Origin: Arcobacter sp.
GTDB lineage: Bacteria > Acidobacteriota > Terriglobia > Bryobacterales > Bryobacteraceae
NCBI GenBank assembly: GCA_020723085.1
Contig: DYJN01000002.1
Location: forward strand, 5,601-69,600
Length of the DNA stretch: 64,000 bases
Reading direction: 5' to 3'
The translations under genes were made by a program, and so were the position numbers. Positions within the stretch are counted from its first letter, which is position 1. Every line of letters begins with the position of its first letter. The notes below the pieces were generated by a model that did not search any database, was not told the origin of the DNA, and worked only from the letters and a program-made list of their open reading frames with translations. Shown here in pieces: positions 25,850 to 34,540 of this stretch.

Positions 25850-28312
25850 TCAGCCGATTTTTCCCTCTCTTGAAATTCCTGAAAAACGAAATTCGGACGG
25901 CCCAGCGCCGCCCATTCTCAGGCTGCCTGTCGCATGCGCTTTAGGAAACCGGCAGACCAGGTGGCGCAGCTTCAGCCGCTCCGGATGGTGAAGCGGCCCT
26001 GCGCCGGCGCCCACGATCCGCGCCGGCTCCATTCCTGCCCCGGACTCAAAGTGCCGGCCGAGGCTGCATACCCTGAACACTGGGCCGCATACCGGCAGCA
26101 TGACGGGCAAGCTTGAAATGCCATCGTTGCGCCACTCCGGGGACTCGAGTTCAGCCCTGCCCCATGCCGCTCTCCCCACCTCAAACATGCGATAGGTGCT
26201 GCAGGACTCCGGCTCCCACTGAGCCGGCTGAACTGCGGAGGCGGGAGCGGCTGTCGCCAGACTCGCATCCATAACGGTCTGGCTGGGAAGCCTCCATAAC
26301 GCGGCGGGAGACGCTGCCGGCGGGGGCGCGGTGGACCGCTCGGCTGCCCCAAGTCTGAATTCCGGACGTCGCACGGCATGGCTCAGCCCGAGGGAGCGCC
26401 ATGCGACCAAAAGAACCGCCGGCGCATGGACGTAGACCTGATTGTGGGTTCCAGAGGCGGGATGCCGCGCTGCCCCAGGGGGCCTGACTACAAATGCAGT
26501 TGATGGCCAGAAGTCCTCGCGCACCAGGGAAATCGGACCTGGATGAGCCTGCCCCGGCATCCTGAGTGCGCCCTTTGCCGATTGCCACACGGAGGCAGCG
26601 GGCGGCATGCCGCCTGCAACGAGGCGTGTTACGATCCGTTGCGGCTGATGCACCTGCGCCGCCGTGTGCCGCAGATGACGCGAAACCGGGAAAGGTTTGA
26701 AGAACCCTGGGGCATCGATCATTGCACCGCCGCCCGGCCACTTCTCACCAACCATGCCGCCTGAGCGGCTGGCGGCGATCACCTGTGGGACCGGACCGTG
26801 CTCGGCGGCGAAGTCGAAGCGAGCCGGCGGATGCACCGTCGCGCCCGGCACGCCTGGCAGGGACGCAGAGATCGCGCGCTGTGCAGCTTCCTCCCCCGTC
26901 CATGCCGGCGCTACGATCTGAAGCCGCCGCTCAGGGGTCAAGCCAACCGGCGAAAACGGCTCCTTCGGGAGCTTTCGTCCCGGCGGAAAGAGCCGTCCCG
27001 GGGAAAAGAACGACGCAGGTCTTCCGTGCGACACTGCGGTCAGTTCCGCATTCGCGGGATCCTCCTGGGAAGCCTGCCCTGCCCAGTGTTCAGCATCCTT
27101 GCGCGCCTCGGATGCCTGTCCTGAAAGGTCTGCCCTGAGAAGAGGTCTTGCGTTCTGCCATTCTGCCGGAGCCGTCCACGCCAACCGTGGCAGGGCTCTC
27201 ACGCCGCCTGTCGCCGCAGTCTGGCAGAACCCTGGAAGACGGCACATGCGGCTGTCGTCCGCCTGCTCACGGATGACGGAGTTCCTCCAATCCGCCGGCG
27301 GCTGACTGGCAGCTACCGCGCGGCTGGATTGCGGTAGCGTGAACGACGAGGCGGCGCGTGGCAGCGACCCGCCCCACCTGGCAGCCGGAGGCACAGCGCC
27401 GGGCGCCTGGCAGGGGAGGATAGACGCCCGTTCCCGCCAGAGCAAGGCAACAGCCGCGGCATCCGGCTGGACGAGCGGCAATCCCGGAATGGCTGTTGTC
27501 CTCCACCCACGGGAGGGCGGCTCTGCCGGCGTTTTCCAGCGAGAAGCATGAGACAGCCAAGGCTCCCCACGAACATTGGAAGCATCTGACTCCACCCATT
27601 GGGCAGGGCGGCCCGGGTCCGGCATCTCACTGCCTCCGTTGGCATCATAGCCCGGCACGGGCAGAATCACCAGCCCGCCGCGGCAGAGTGGCTTAGTCTG
27701 GCGCCGCGAAGCATCCGCCGGCAGTTTGACAGCCTCTCCGCCGTGTTCCCGCCAGACGCATGCCGCCGGCAGGCGGACCACGCCACGCCCCTCGCGCCAA
27801 TACGCATGACGATTCAATCTCCCCGCCCGGGGCACGCTTCCCTGCAGCGCATAGCCCGGCTCCGGGCTGCGCACCGCCGCTACGGGAAAGGTTTCCCGCC
27901 ATTGCTCCTTCAGCCGGGGAGGCAGGGACTCGTCCAATGCGCCTGGCGTCTCCTGGCGCTGTCGGCTGGGGCGAATCGTGACCTTCGTGGTCTCGGAACA
28001 AAGCCGCGACCCCCCGCCTTGGCGGCGGTACCGTCTGACCCGGTCCAGGAATCCTTCGGCTTGCTGGCGGTAATACTGCTGCTCATGCCACTCCGAGCAG
28101 AAGCGCTCTCCCTTGAGCCGCGCCAGAAACGGTAACGGCTGTCCGCACCACTGGCAACAGCCCTCCCTGGCGCCTTGGGGCCCGCTCGTTCCGCCGCCAG
28201 CCTGAAATGCCTCCGCATGTTCAGGGGAGCAGAAGCCGCCATGAAGGCGCAAGACCTCCTCAGGGAATTCCCCCTGGCAATACAGGCACCGGCTTGCAGG
28301 ACTCTCAGCCAC
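25850..28312 (-). CDS. Unrecognised 820-residue protein with two N-terminal FCS-type zinc fingers
   Basis: GTG start at 28312. Residues 9-32 and 53-76 are two copies of the same zinc motif, C-X2-C-X15-F/C pair-X3-H: C9, C12, C28, H32 and C53, C56, C72, H76, each with F-C-S before the last His. This resembles FCS/MYM/TRASH-type treble-clef fingers. A short basic stretch follows (R-R-Y-R-R). The remaining ~700 residues are low in Lys, rich in Pro, Ala, Arg, Ser and Trp, and contain about ten degenerate P-A-x(0-4)-W motifs spaced tens of residues apart, suggesting worn repeats. No enzyme domain is visible. Competing frames in the region are short and non-family, so I take the gene as real. It is paired with a downstream TPR gene. 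Confidence 0.7.
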   Translation of the reverse strand: MAESPASRCLYCQGEFPEEVLRLHGGFCSPEHAEAFQAGGGTSGPQGAREGCCQWCGQPLPFLARLKGERFCSEWHEQQYYRQQAEGFLDRVRRYRRQGGGSRLCSETTKVTIRPSRQRQETPGALDESLPPRLKEQWRETFPVAAVRSPEPGYALQGSVPRAGRLNRHAYWREGRGVVRLPAACVWREHGGEAVKLPADASRRQTKPLCRGGLVILPVPGYDANGGSEMPDPGRPAQWVESDASNVRGEPWLSHASRWKTPAEPPSRGWRTTAIPGLPLVQPDAAAVALLWRERASILPCQAPGAVPPAARWGGSLPRAASSFTLPQSSRAVAASQPPADWRNSVIREQADDSRMCRLPGFCQTAATGGVRALPRLAWTAPAEWQNARPLLRADLSGQASEARKDAEHWAGQASQEDPANAELTAVSHGRPASFFSPGRLFPPGRKLPKEPFSPVGLTPERRLQIVAPAWTGEEAAQRAISASLPGVPGATVHPPARFDFAAEHGPVPQVIAASRSGGMVGEKWPGGGAMIDAPGFFKPFPVSRHLRHTAAQVHQPQRIVTRLVAGGMPPAASVWQSAKGALRMPGQAHPGPISLVREDFWPSTAFVVRPPGAARHPASGTHNQVYVHAPAVLLVAWRSLGLSHAVRRPEFRLGAAERSTAPPPAASPAALWRLPSQTVMDASLATAAPASAVQPAQWEPESCSTYRMFEVGRAAWGRAELESPEWRNDGISSLPVMLPVCGPVFRVCSLGRHFESGAGMEPARIVGAGAGPLHHPERLKLRHLVCRFPKAHATGSLRMGGAGPSEFRFSGISREGKIG

Positions 28313-28419
28313 GGCTACCGTCTACTTCGGCAGAAACTGCCGCCAAGATTAGCCTGAACTCAGGTAAATTGCCGAATAAGGCGCCCGGGCAGTCCCCATT
28401 TTCGGGGTAGAATGCCTCC

Positions 28420-29970
28420 ATGAAACCGCTTTCGATTCTCCTGCTGGCTGCCTGTGCGCTCCTGGCGCAGCCGCCCCAGGCACGCATCAAGATCGATACC
28501 GACCGCCGCATCGGCGAGATCCATCCCCACATCTTTGGCAATTTCGCCGAGCACCTCGGCCGCTGCATCTATGGCGGCATTTACGAAGAAGGCAGTCCCC
28601 TCTCCGACGAGAAGGGCTACCGGAAAGACGTCATGGAAGCCGTGCGCGGCCTTGGCGTCACGATTCTCCGCTGGCCCGGCGGAAACTTCGCCTCCGGCTA
28701 CAACTGGAAAGATGGCATTGGCCCCAAGGACCAGCGCCCGGCGCGACCCGACCACGCCTGGGGCGACATCGATTCCAACCGATTCGGCACCGACGAGTTC
28801 CTCCAGTACTGCGAGCGGATCGGCGTCGAGCCCTACATCTGCATCAATGCCGGCCTGGGTTCGATCAACGAAGCGCGCGAATGGGTCGAATACACGAATG
28901 AATCGCGCCAGACCTACTGGGCTGATCTGCGCCGCAAGAACGGCCGTGACAAGCCTTACAACGTCAAATACTGGAGCCTGGGCAACGAGATCGACGGTCC
29001 GTGGCAACTGGGCCACAAGAACGCTGAAGATTACACCAAGTTCGCCCTGGAAGCGGCCAAGGCGATGCGCCGCGCCGACGCGTCCATCAAGCTGGTGGCG
29101 GCGGGCTCTTCCAACTTCGGTCCCGGCGCTGACTGGATCGCCTGGAACCGTGTCGTGCTCGAGCGGCTCCGCGGCGAGATCGACTACATCAGCCTGCACA
29201 CCTACATCGGCAACCGCGAGAACAATTTCGAGAACTTCCTGGCTGCCTCGGCCGACATCGATCAGCGCATTGAAATCACGGAAGGGCTGATTCGCGCCGC
29301 CTTGGCCGGGCGCCGCGTCACGCGTCCCATCTACATCGCCTTTGATGAGTGGAATGTCTGGTACCGCGCGCGCGGCGGCTCCGAGTTCGACACCGGCGCG
29401 ACGCGGCTCGAGGAGAAGTACAACTTCGAAGACGCCCTGGCCATGGGCATGTTCTTCAACTCGTTCTTCCGCCACGCCCACATCGTGAAGATGGCCAACC
29501 TCGCGCAGCTGGTCAACGTCATCGCCCCCATTTTCACCAACAAGCAGGGCCTGTTCCTGCAGCCCATCTACTTCCCCATCGCCGAGTACGGCAAGCAGAA
29601 AGGGAACGTGGCGCTTGAGGCGCTGGTCGAGTCGCCGAAGTACAAAGCCGGCTACCGCGGCGAACTCGGCTATCTCGACGCCAGCGTCACCTGGAACGCG
29701 AAAGCGCGCGCACTCTACGTGAACGTGCTGAACCGCAGCGCCTCGCAGGATATCACCACGCGGATCGAAAGCGTCGAAGGCAGGCTCGCCCCGTTGGCCG
29801 AGTTCTGGCAGATGTACCACGAGGATCTCAAGGCCGCCCACACGTTCGGAGACGACAGGCGCGTGCGGCCGCGGACCTGGAAAGAACCGCTGAAACTTGA
29901 CCGCAACGGTTTTGTGTACCGCTTCCCGAAACACTCGCTGACCATCGTGAAGCTCGCGCTGGAGCCCTGA
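28420..29970 (+). CDS. Alpha-L-arabinofuranosidase, GH51 family, exported
   Basis: 516 residues. The N-terminal ~17 residues form a signal peptide ([14 protein letters not shown]), so it is likely periplasmic. The barrel carries the acid/base E190 (S-L-G-N-E-I-D-G) and the nucleophile E310 (A-F-D-E-W-N-V-W-Y), with early motifs [11 protein letters not shown] and R-W-P-G-G-N-F. GH51 enzymes remove arabinofuranose from arabinan and arabinoxylan. A TAGAAT sits at 28408-28413, only seven bases before the ATG, so the message could be leaderless; no good -35 supports this. With the GH127 gene at 60961 it points to use of plant arabinosides. Confidence 0.93.
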   Translation: MKPLSILLLAACALLAQPPQARIKIDTDRRIGEIHPHIFGNFAEHLGRCIYGGIYEEGSPLSDEKGYRKDVMEAVRGLGVTILRWPGGNFASGYNWKDGIGPKDQRPARPDHAWGDIDSNRFGTDEFLQYCERIGVEPYICINAGLGSINEAREWVEYTNESRQTYWADLRRKNGRDKPYNVKYWSLGNEIDGPWQLGHKNAEDYTKFALEAAKAMRRADASIKLVAAGSSNFGPGADWIAWNRVVLERLRGEIDYISLHTYIGNRENNFENFLAASADIDQRIEITEGLIRAALAGRRVTRPIYIAFDEWNVWYRARGGSEFDTGATRLEEKYNFEDALAMGMFFNSFFRHAHIVKMANLAQLVNVIAPIFTNKQGLFLQPIYFPIAEYGKQKGNVALEALVESPKYKAGYRGELGYLDASVTWNAKARALYVNVLNRSASQDITTRIESVEGRLAPLAEFWQMYHEDLKAAHTFGDDRRVRPRTWKEPLKLDRNGFVYRFPKHSLTIVKLALEP

Positions 29971-29982
29971 TCCGCTCCCGCG

Positions 29983-30721
29983 ATGCTGGAGGGCATGGGC
30001 CAACTGACGGGGAAAGCGGCCATTGTCACGGGCGCAGCGCGCGGCATCGGCCGCGCCATCGCCGAGCGGCTTGCCGCCGGCGGGGCGCGTGTCGCCGTGA
30101 ACTACGCAAACTCCGCTGCCGCCGCGGAGGAGCTGGCCTTCCGCACCGGCGGCCTCGCCATCCGGGCGGACGTCTCACAGGAACAGGAAGTGCGGGAAAT
30201 GTTCGATCGCGCGGAGGCGGAGTTCGGCGGGCTGGACATCGTCGTGAACAACGCCGCAGTGGCGCTGATGAAACCGCTCGCGGAGTTCTCCGCCGAGGAG
30301 TTCGACCGGATCTTTGCCGTCAACACGCGCGGCGTGTTTTTCTGCTGCCGCGAGGCTGCGCGCCGGCTGCGCGGCGGCGGGCGGATCGTGAACATCTCCA
30401 CCGGCGCCACGGTGGGCGGCACCGCCGGGGGAGCGGTGTACTGCGCCAGCAAGGCGGCCGTGGAGCAGTTCACGCGCGCGCTGGCCCGCGAACTCGCCTG
30501 GCCGGCGGATTACCGTGAACACGGTCTCGCCGGGCTTCACGGAGACGGACATGTTCGCGTCGCTGCCGCACCTGGCGGAGCTTGCGCCGAAGCTCACGCC
30601 GCTGGGACGCGCAGGCAAGCCGGAGGAGGTGGCCGCAGTTGCCGCCTGGCTCTGCACGGAAAACGCCGGCTGGATCACGGGACAAAACATTCAGGCGGGC
30701 GGCGGGCTCACGATGGTCTGA
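29983..30721 (+). pseudogene. Short-chain dehydrogenase/reductase with a +1 frameshift
   Basis: The first part has the SDR cofactor motif T-G-A-A-R-G-I-G-R, N-N-A, and the catalytic pair Y-C-A-S-K (Tyr, Lys). After E-L-A the frame turns to nonsense. Deleting T30499 restores A-G-R-R-I-T-V-N-T-V-S-P-G-F-T, the exact family continuation, through to the C-terminus G-Q-N-I-Q-A-G-G-G-L-T-M-V and a stop at 30719-30721. The repaired protein has 245 residues, normal for 3-oxoacyl-ACP reductase-like SDRs. As read, the unrepaired frame runs on to 30861. The start may be ATG 29983 or 29995. The lesion could be real or a sequencing error. Confidence 0.82.
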
Positions 30722-30735
30722 GCTGGAGACGGCGC

Positions 30736-31590
30736 TCAACCTCTGGCCGCGGCGGCGCGCAGGAATCCGTCGGCGATCAGCGCCGCCGGGCGGAGTCCGG
30801 CAGGATCGGCGGTCCGCAGGATGTGCGCGCCCCGGGCGATGCAAAGCGCCGTGGCGGCTGAGGCGGTGGTTGCCGAGGCATCCACCTTGACTTCCGAGTC
30901 GAACGCCTGCCCGTCGAGACTCACCATCACGGGGATCCGCAGCCGCTGAAACTCATCGAGCGCCGCCAGCAACTCCGTGTTGGTCTCCTTGCGCTTGCCC
31001 ATGCCGAAGCCCGGATCCACAGCCAGGCGCGCGCGCTCGACGCCGAGCCGGTTGGCGCGGTTCAGCGCGGCGGTGAGTTCCGCCAGCACCAGCGTCACCG
31101 GGTTCTTCCAGGCGCCGAGCTTCGCCCATTTGTCCGGCGTCTCCCGCATGTGCTGCAACACAAACGCCGAGTCATGTTTCAGCACGACGCGCCCGAGATC
31201 CTGATCGAGCGTCAGCCCTGAGGGGTCGCGGATGATCAGCGCGCCATATTCAATGGCCTTTTCCGCCACCGCCGGCTTCCAGGTCTGCACTCCCGCCGGG
31301 ACGGGGAGCTTCCCGCGGAGCCGCTTCAGGATCGGGACCAGGCGGCGCAGTTCGTCGGCTTCGCTGAGCAGCGGGACGTTGGCTGCATAACGCTCCACGG
31401 TGATTTCGATGAAGTCGGCGCCGGCGTCGATCAGTTCGTTGGCGCGCACGAAGGCGCGATCCGGCTCTTCGTAAGTCCGAACTCCGCGCTCCGGCGGCGC
31501 CCAGGCTTCCACCACGCCGCAGAGCAGCGTCCGTTCGCCCAAACGCCAGACATCGCCGCCGACTTTCCACTCCACACGGTTCCGAGGCAT
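30736..31590 (-). CDS. Degenerate dihydropteroate-synthase-like protein
   Basis: 284 residues with the overall TIM-barrel pattern of dihydropteroate synthase. The pterin-site motif D-P-G-F-G-M-G-K-R-K-E-T-N (from residue 192) is clear, as are A-G-A-D-F-I-E-I and V-L-Q-H-M. Other catalytic parts are missing: the N-V-T-P-D-S-F-S-type pABA/phosphate loop is replaced by V-E-A-W-A-P-P-E-R, and the S-R-K motif near residue 225 reads S-L-D-G-Q-A-F. It may bind a pterin or another ligand without making dihydropteroate. The housekeeping folP is presumably elsewhere. It is last in the minus-strand run, 11 bases after mcrC. Confidence 0.65.
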   Translation of the reverse strand: MPRNRVEWKVGGDVWRLGERTLLCGVVEAWAPPERGVRTYEEPDRAFVRANELIDAGADFIEITVERYAANVPLLSEADELRRLVPILKRLRGKLPVPAGVQTWKPAVAEKAIEYGALIIRDPSGLTLDQDLGRVVLKHDSAFVLQHMRETPDKWAKLGAWKNPVTLVLAELTAALNRANRLGVERARLAVDPGFGMGKRKETNTELLAALDEFQRLRIPVMVSLDGQAFDSEVKVDASATTASAATALCIARGAHILRTADPAGLRPAALIADGFLRAAAARG

Positions 31591-31601
31591 CTGATTCCAT
31601 C

Positions 31602-33089
31602 CTACGCGGCCTGCAATCGCAATTCGCGAATCGCCCGGACAAGTGGGGTAGCGGCCTCATCCAGCGATGCTTCCATCGGAAATGTCGTCAGCCAGAGCTC
31701 GAATTGGAAGCCCTGGACCGGAACCTGAGCCTTCTGAATCAGTAGCCCGCGGCGTTCCAGCGAGTCCCAGGTCGACTTGTGGCAGGGATAGATGAGCAGT
31801 GCCAGACGCCTCCCCGGAGGTAGTGTGGCGGAATAGGCGAGGACCTGAAAAATATCGGCGCGGTGCTGTTCCAAAACTTCTGTGGCGACGGTGTAGCGCG
31901 GCGCCGAGGTGAATTCTTCCAGATGGCGTTTGTACTTTGCGTCAGCGATCAGTGTGAAGTCGGGAGCTTCCAGCACGAAGTCGGGAATCAGACTCATTTG
32001 CGTCCCTGCCGCGGGACGCTCCCAGCGCAGGGGGATCTGCGTCTGCCGTAATCTCCCGCGACGCAGGATTCCGCCGGTGTGCAAACTGATCCTTTCGAGG
32101 ACGCACTCGACCCACGCTTCGAAGAACAGGTCCATGTCCATTGCCCAAGGGATCCCCTCGAGATCCGACATCCCCGCGAGTCCGCGTTCGTCCGCTGTCC
32201 ACTCGATCGCTTGCAGACCCTCGTGGAACGTTTCGCTGCGCAATGGCATTCGCGCCATGCTCTGGAGATGCGTGGCTGTGGGGCGTACCGGCGCCGCGTC
32301 GCGGACCTTGTCCAGGATCCGGTTGGCGCGTTCCAGCAGCATGTGTACGAAGGACCCGTGATGAAGCTGCGTGTGAAGGCTGCGTGCCTGCCTCTCCGCG
32401 GTCCACCGGACCATCCCCTTCAAAGTCCGGTCATCGCGCAGGTCGGGGAATCGGCAAGGGACGTGATCTGGTCTGCCTTTGGCCAGATGGCGCGTGACGT
32501 ATTCCTCCCAATGAACGGTTCCCTTCGGTGCGGGAATCACAGAATCCGTAAACTCGAAACGCCGGTGCAAATGGTGCACCAATGCTTCGAGGCGCTCCAA
32601 GACCATCAAGGAAATCACCCAGGGAGGAACACGGCGCTCCGATCGGCGGAGCAAAGGAAGCCGGAGAGGACGCGGAGCTACCCGCCAGCCCATCTGTCCG
32701 AGCATGGGGCCAAGCCCACGCCAGGGAAAGCGGGGCTGGATCACGAGACCTAGGTCGGGTCGCCCGCTGAGCGGGGACAAGAGGGGAACAGCGCAAATAC
32801 TCGAACCAGATTCGAGTTCGAAGCAGACCTCGTTGCCGTCGTATGCCGTGATGGCTCGCAAACCAAGCGTTTCCAACAGCCGCTGATTCTGGCGAAGGAA
32901 CTGCCCGGCGAGGCGTGCGTGCGTAGCGCCGTCTGTTCGCCGGTCCTGGACGGGGAACAATCGGCTGGCAGGGATCCGCCGGGCACTGTGATCTTCGAGT
33001 TCCAGGCAGATCTCGCTCGCCGGCTGCACGCGCAGGAGCGGCGAGGATAAGTCCGCATTTCGCTTCTTGCCGGCTTTGGCACGGCTCAT
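31602..33089 (-). CDS. mcrC: McrC-like nuclease subunit of a modification-dependent restriction system
   Basis: 495 residues. The C-terminal half has a PD-(D/E)xK nuclease core, P-D370 in S-L-I-P-D-F-V-L-E and D383-A-K385 in I-A-D-A-K-Y-K-R, as in McrC. This subunit joins the McrB GTPase ring and cuts modified DNA. The N-terminal region is the usual McrC beta-rich part with no further motif that I can name. The ATG overlaps the mcrB stop (ATGA), so the two are translated together. Base composition is lower in GC than on either side, which suggests recent gain. Confidence 0.87.
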   Translation of the reverse strand: MSRAKAGKKRNADLSSPLLRVQPASEICLELEDHSARRIPASRLFPVQDRRTDGATHARLAGQFLRQNQRLLETLGLRAITAYDGNEVCFELESGSSICAVPLLSPLSGRPDLGLVIQPRFPWRGLGPMLGQMGWRVAPRPLRLPLLRRSERRVPPWVISLMVLERLEALVHHLHRRFEFTDSVIPAPKGTVHWEEYVTRHLAKGRPDHVPCRFPDLRDDRTLKGMVRWTAERQARSLHTQLHHGSFVHMLLERANRILDKVRDAAPVRPTATHLQSMARMPLRSETFHEGLQAIEWTADERGLAGMSDLEGIPWAMDMDLFFEAWVECVLERISLHTGGILRRGRLRQTQIPLRWERPAAGTQMSLIPDFVLEAPDFTLIADAKYKRHLEEFTSAPRYTVATEVLEQHRADIFQVLAYSATLPPGRRLALLIYPCHKSTWDSLERRGLLIQKAQVPVQGFQFELWLTTFPMEASLDEAATPLVRAIRELRLQAA

Positions 33090-34537
33090 GATAATGACTC
33101 GATCTCCTGAATCAGGGCACGCACTTCTTCTGCAAAGCCAGAAACAAACCCCTGCGCCAGATACTCCTCAAGGAGCGGAAGGAGTTCGAACTTCAGCCGC
33201 CGCACGGCCAAAGCTTCATTCTCCGCTAAAAAATAAGAGTGGCCAGGAACCAGAGACATGGCGTCTTCGGTGGCATGTTCGACAAATAGTGAGATGGTCC
33301 GTGTAAAAAATGTTTGCGACAGTTCACAGCCATGCTGCTTGACAACCTCAAAAGATGGCCAAAGGTTTACAAAGGCAAATCTTCGCCGGACGGCCACGTC
33401 CACGAGTGCGATACTTCGGTCCGCCGTGTTCATAGTCCCGAGTACGTGCAGTTGTCGCGGCAAACGGAGCCGGGAACCACCAACCTCAGGGAATGCATAG
33501 GGCAGAGTGACTTCCCGATCGGGATCCGACGCCTCGAACAGATAGATCGCTTCGCCGAGAACCTTGGCCAAGTCGGCGCGGTTGATCTCGTCGAGTACGA
33601 GCAGCCTCTTTTGCCCGTTGCTGCGCGCGATCTCTGCCATCAGATATCCGGGACGGGGCTCGAAGCGGAGCCCTGTGCCAGCGTTGTCCTGCACCGGAGC
33701 CAGACCGCCGACGAAGTTCTCATAGGTCGTATTGGCGTGAAACTGGACAACTGAGCCGCGGCGGTCATATTCCTGTTCCAGCAGGCTTTTGGCCAAGTGA
33801 GTCTTGCCCGTGCCAGGCGGTCCCTGCAGAATGACGAACCGGCGAGAGTCGAGCAGTCTGAAAATTTCGTCCCTGCTCACGGAAGGAAAAATGTGACGGA
33901 ACCATTCGCCTAGGATATTCTGTGCGTCCCCCTTGCTGCCCGTGAGCGGCTCAGATCCGCGTTCACCGATCAAAAGATCCAGAAAGGCCAAGATGGCGTC
34001 CCGTGTGAGGTCCGAGGCGTCCTCCGGAGAGAATGCGGCATAGATTTCACCACCATAGCGTTTGAAGGCGTGACCAAACTTGGGCCACCGCTTGCACACG
34101 TCGTCCGGGACACGAATATCAGTTCTAGTGGGGTCCTGTTTGGCCCAGGCAGAGTCTCCGCGCCTCTGATTCAGCCAGGAGCAGATAGCCCGGATCTTGC
34201 GCGCATGTCCCGGACGGCTCAAGATGACCTCGTCGGGACTCAGCCCCTGCGTTCCCACCACCATGGCGACCAGGCAGGGTCCGTTCCACTCCTTCGGGGG
34301 AAAGAAGACGAGAGATGTTCCTCCATAAGCTCCGCTGTCAGGATTGCCTGAATGGATGTACGCCGCGTAAGGAACGTCAATGTCGCTCGGTGCACGCAGT
34401 TTCACCGAGCCTTTCGCATCCGCTGGATATCGTCCGCCATTGGAGCCAAAGAGGCCGTTTAGAGCATCTTTATGAGACTCGGCCCAGGTTTCCTTTTGTG
34501 GTGTGCAAATGAGGCGGACAAGCTGTTCTATGGCCAT
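33086..34537 (-). CDS. mcrB: McrB-like AAA+ GTPase with an unusual N-terminal domain
   Basis: 483 residues. The AAA+ module has Walker A G-P-P-G-T-G-K-T (239-246), Walker B L-V-L-D-E-I-N-R (D316) and the McrB-type M-N-T-A-D-R-S (369-375), which in McrB relatives contacts GTP. Residues 1-190 hold a separate domain (V-P-Y-A-A-Y-I-H, S-P-D-E-V-I-L-S-R-P-G-H-A-R-K). Its position matches the DNA-reading domains of McrB proteins, but I do not recognise it as a named type. It starts three bases after a permease stop codon (TGA-AAA-ATG). Local GC falls to about 45-55% in parts, against about 70% in neighbours. Confidence 0.88.
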   Translation of the reverse strand: MAIEQLVRLICTPQKETWAESHKDALNGLFGSNGGRYPADAKGSVKLRAPSDIDVPYAAYIHSGNPDSGAYGGTSLVFFPPKEWNGPCLVAMVVGTQGLSPDEVILSRPGHARKIRAICSWLNQRRGDSAWAKQDPTRTDIRVPDDVCKRWPKFGHAFKRYGGEIYAAFSPEDASDLTRDAILAFLDLLIGERGSEPLTGSKGDAQNILGEWFRHIFPSVSRDEIFRLLDSRRFVILQGPPGTGKTHLAKSLLEQEYDRRGSVVQFHANTTYENFVGGLAPVQDNAGTGLRFEPRPGYLMAEIARSNGQKRLLVLDEINRADLAKVLGEAIYLFEASDPDREVTLPYAFPEVGGSRLRLPRQLHVLGTMNTADRSIALVDVAVRRRFAFVNLWPSFEVVKQHGCELSQTFFTRTISLFVEHATEDAMSLVPGHSYFLAENEALAVRRLKFELLPLLEEYLAQGFVSGFAEEVRALIQEIESLS

Positions 34538-34540
34538 TTT

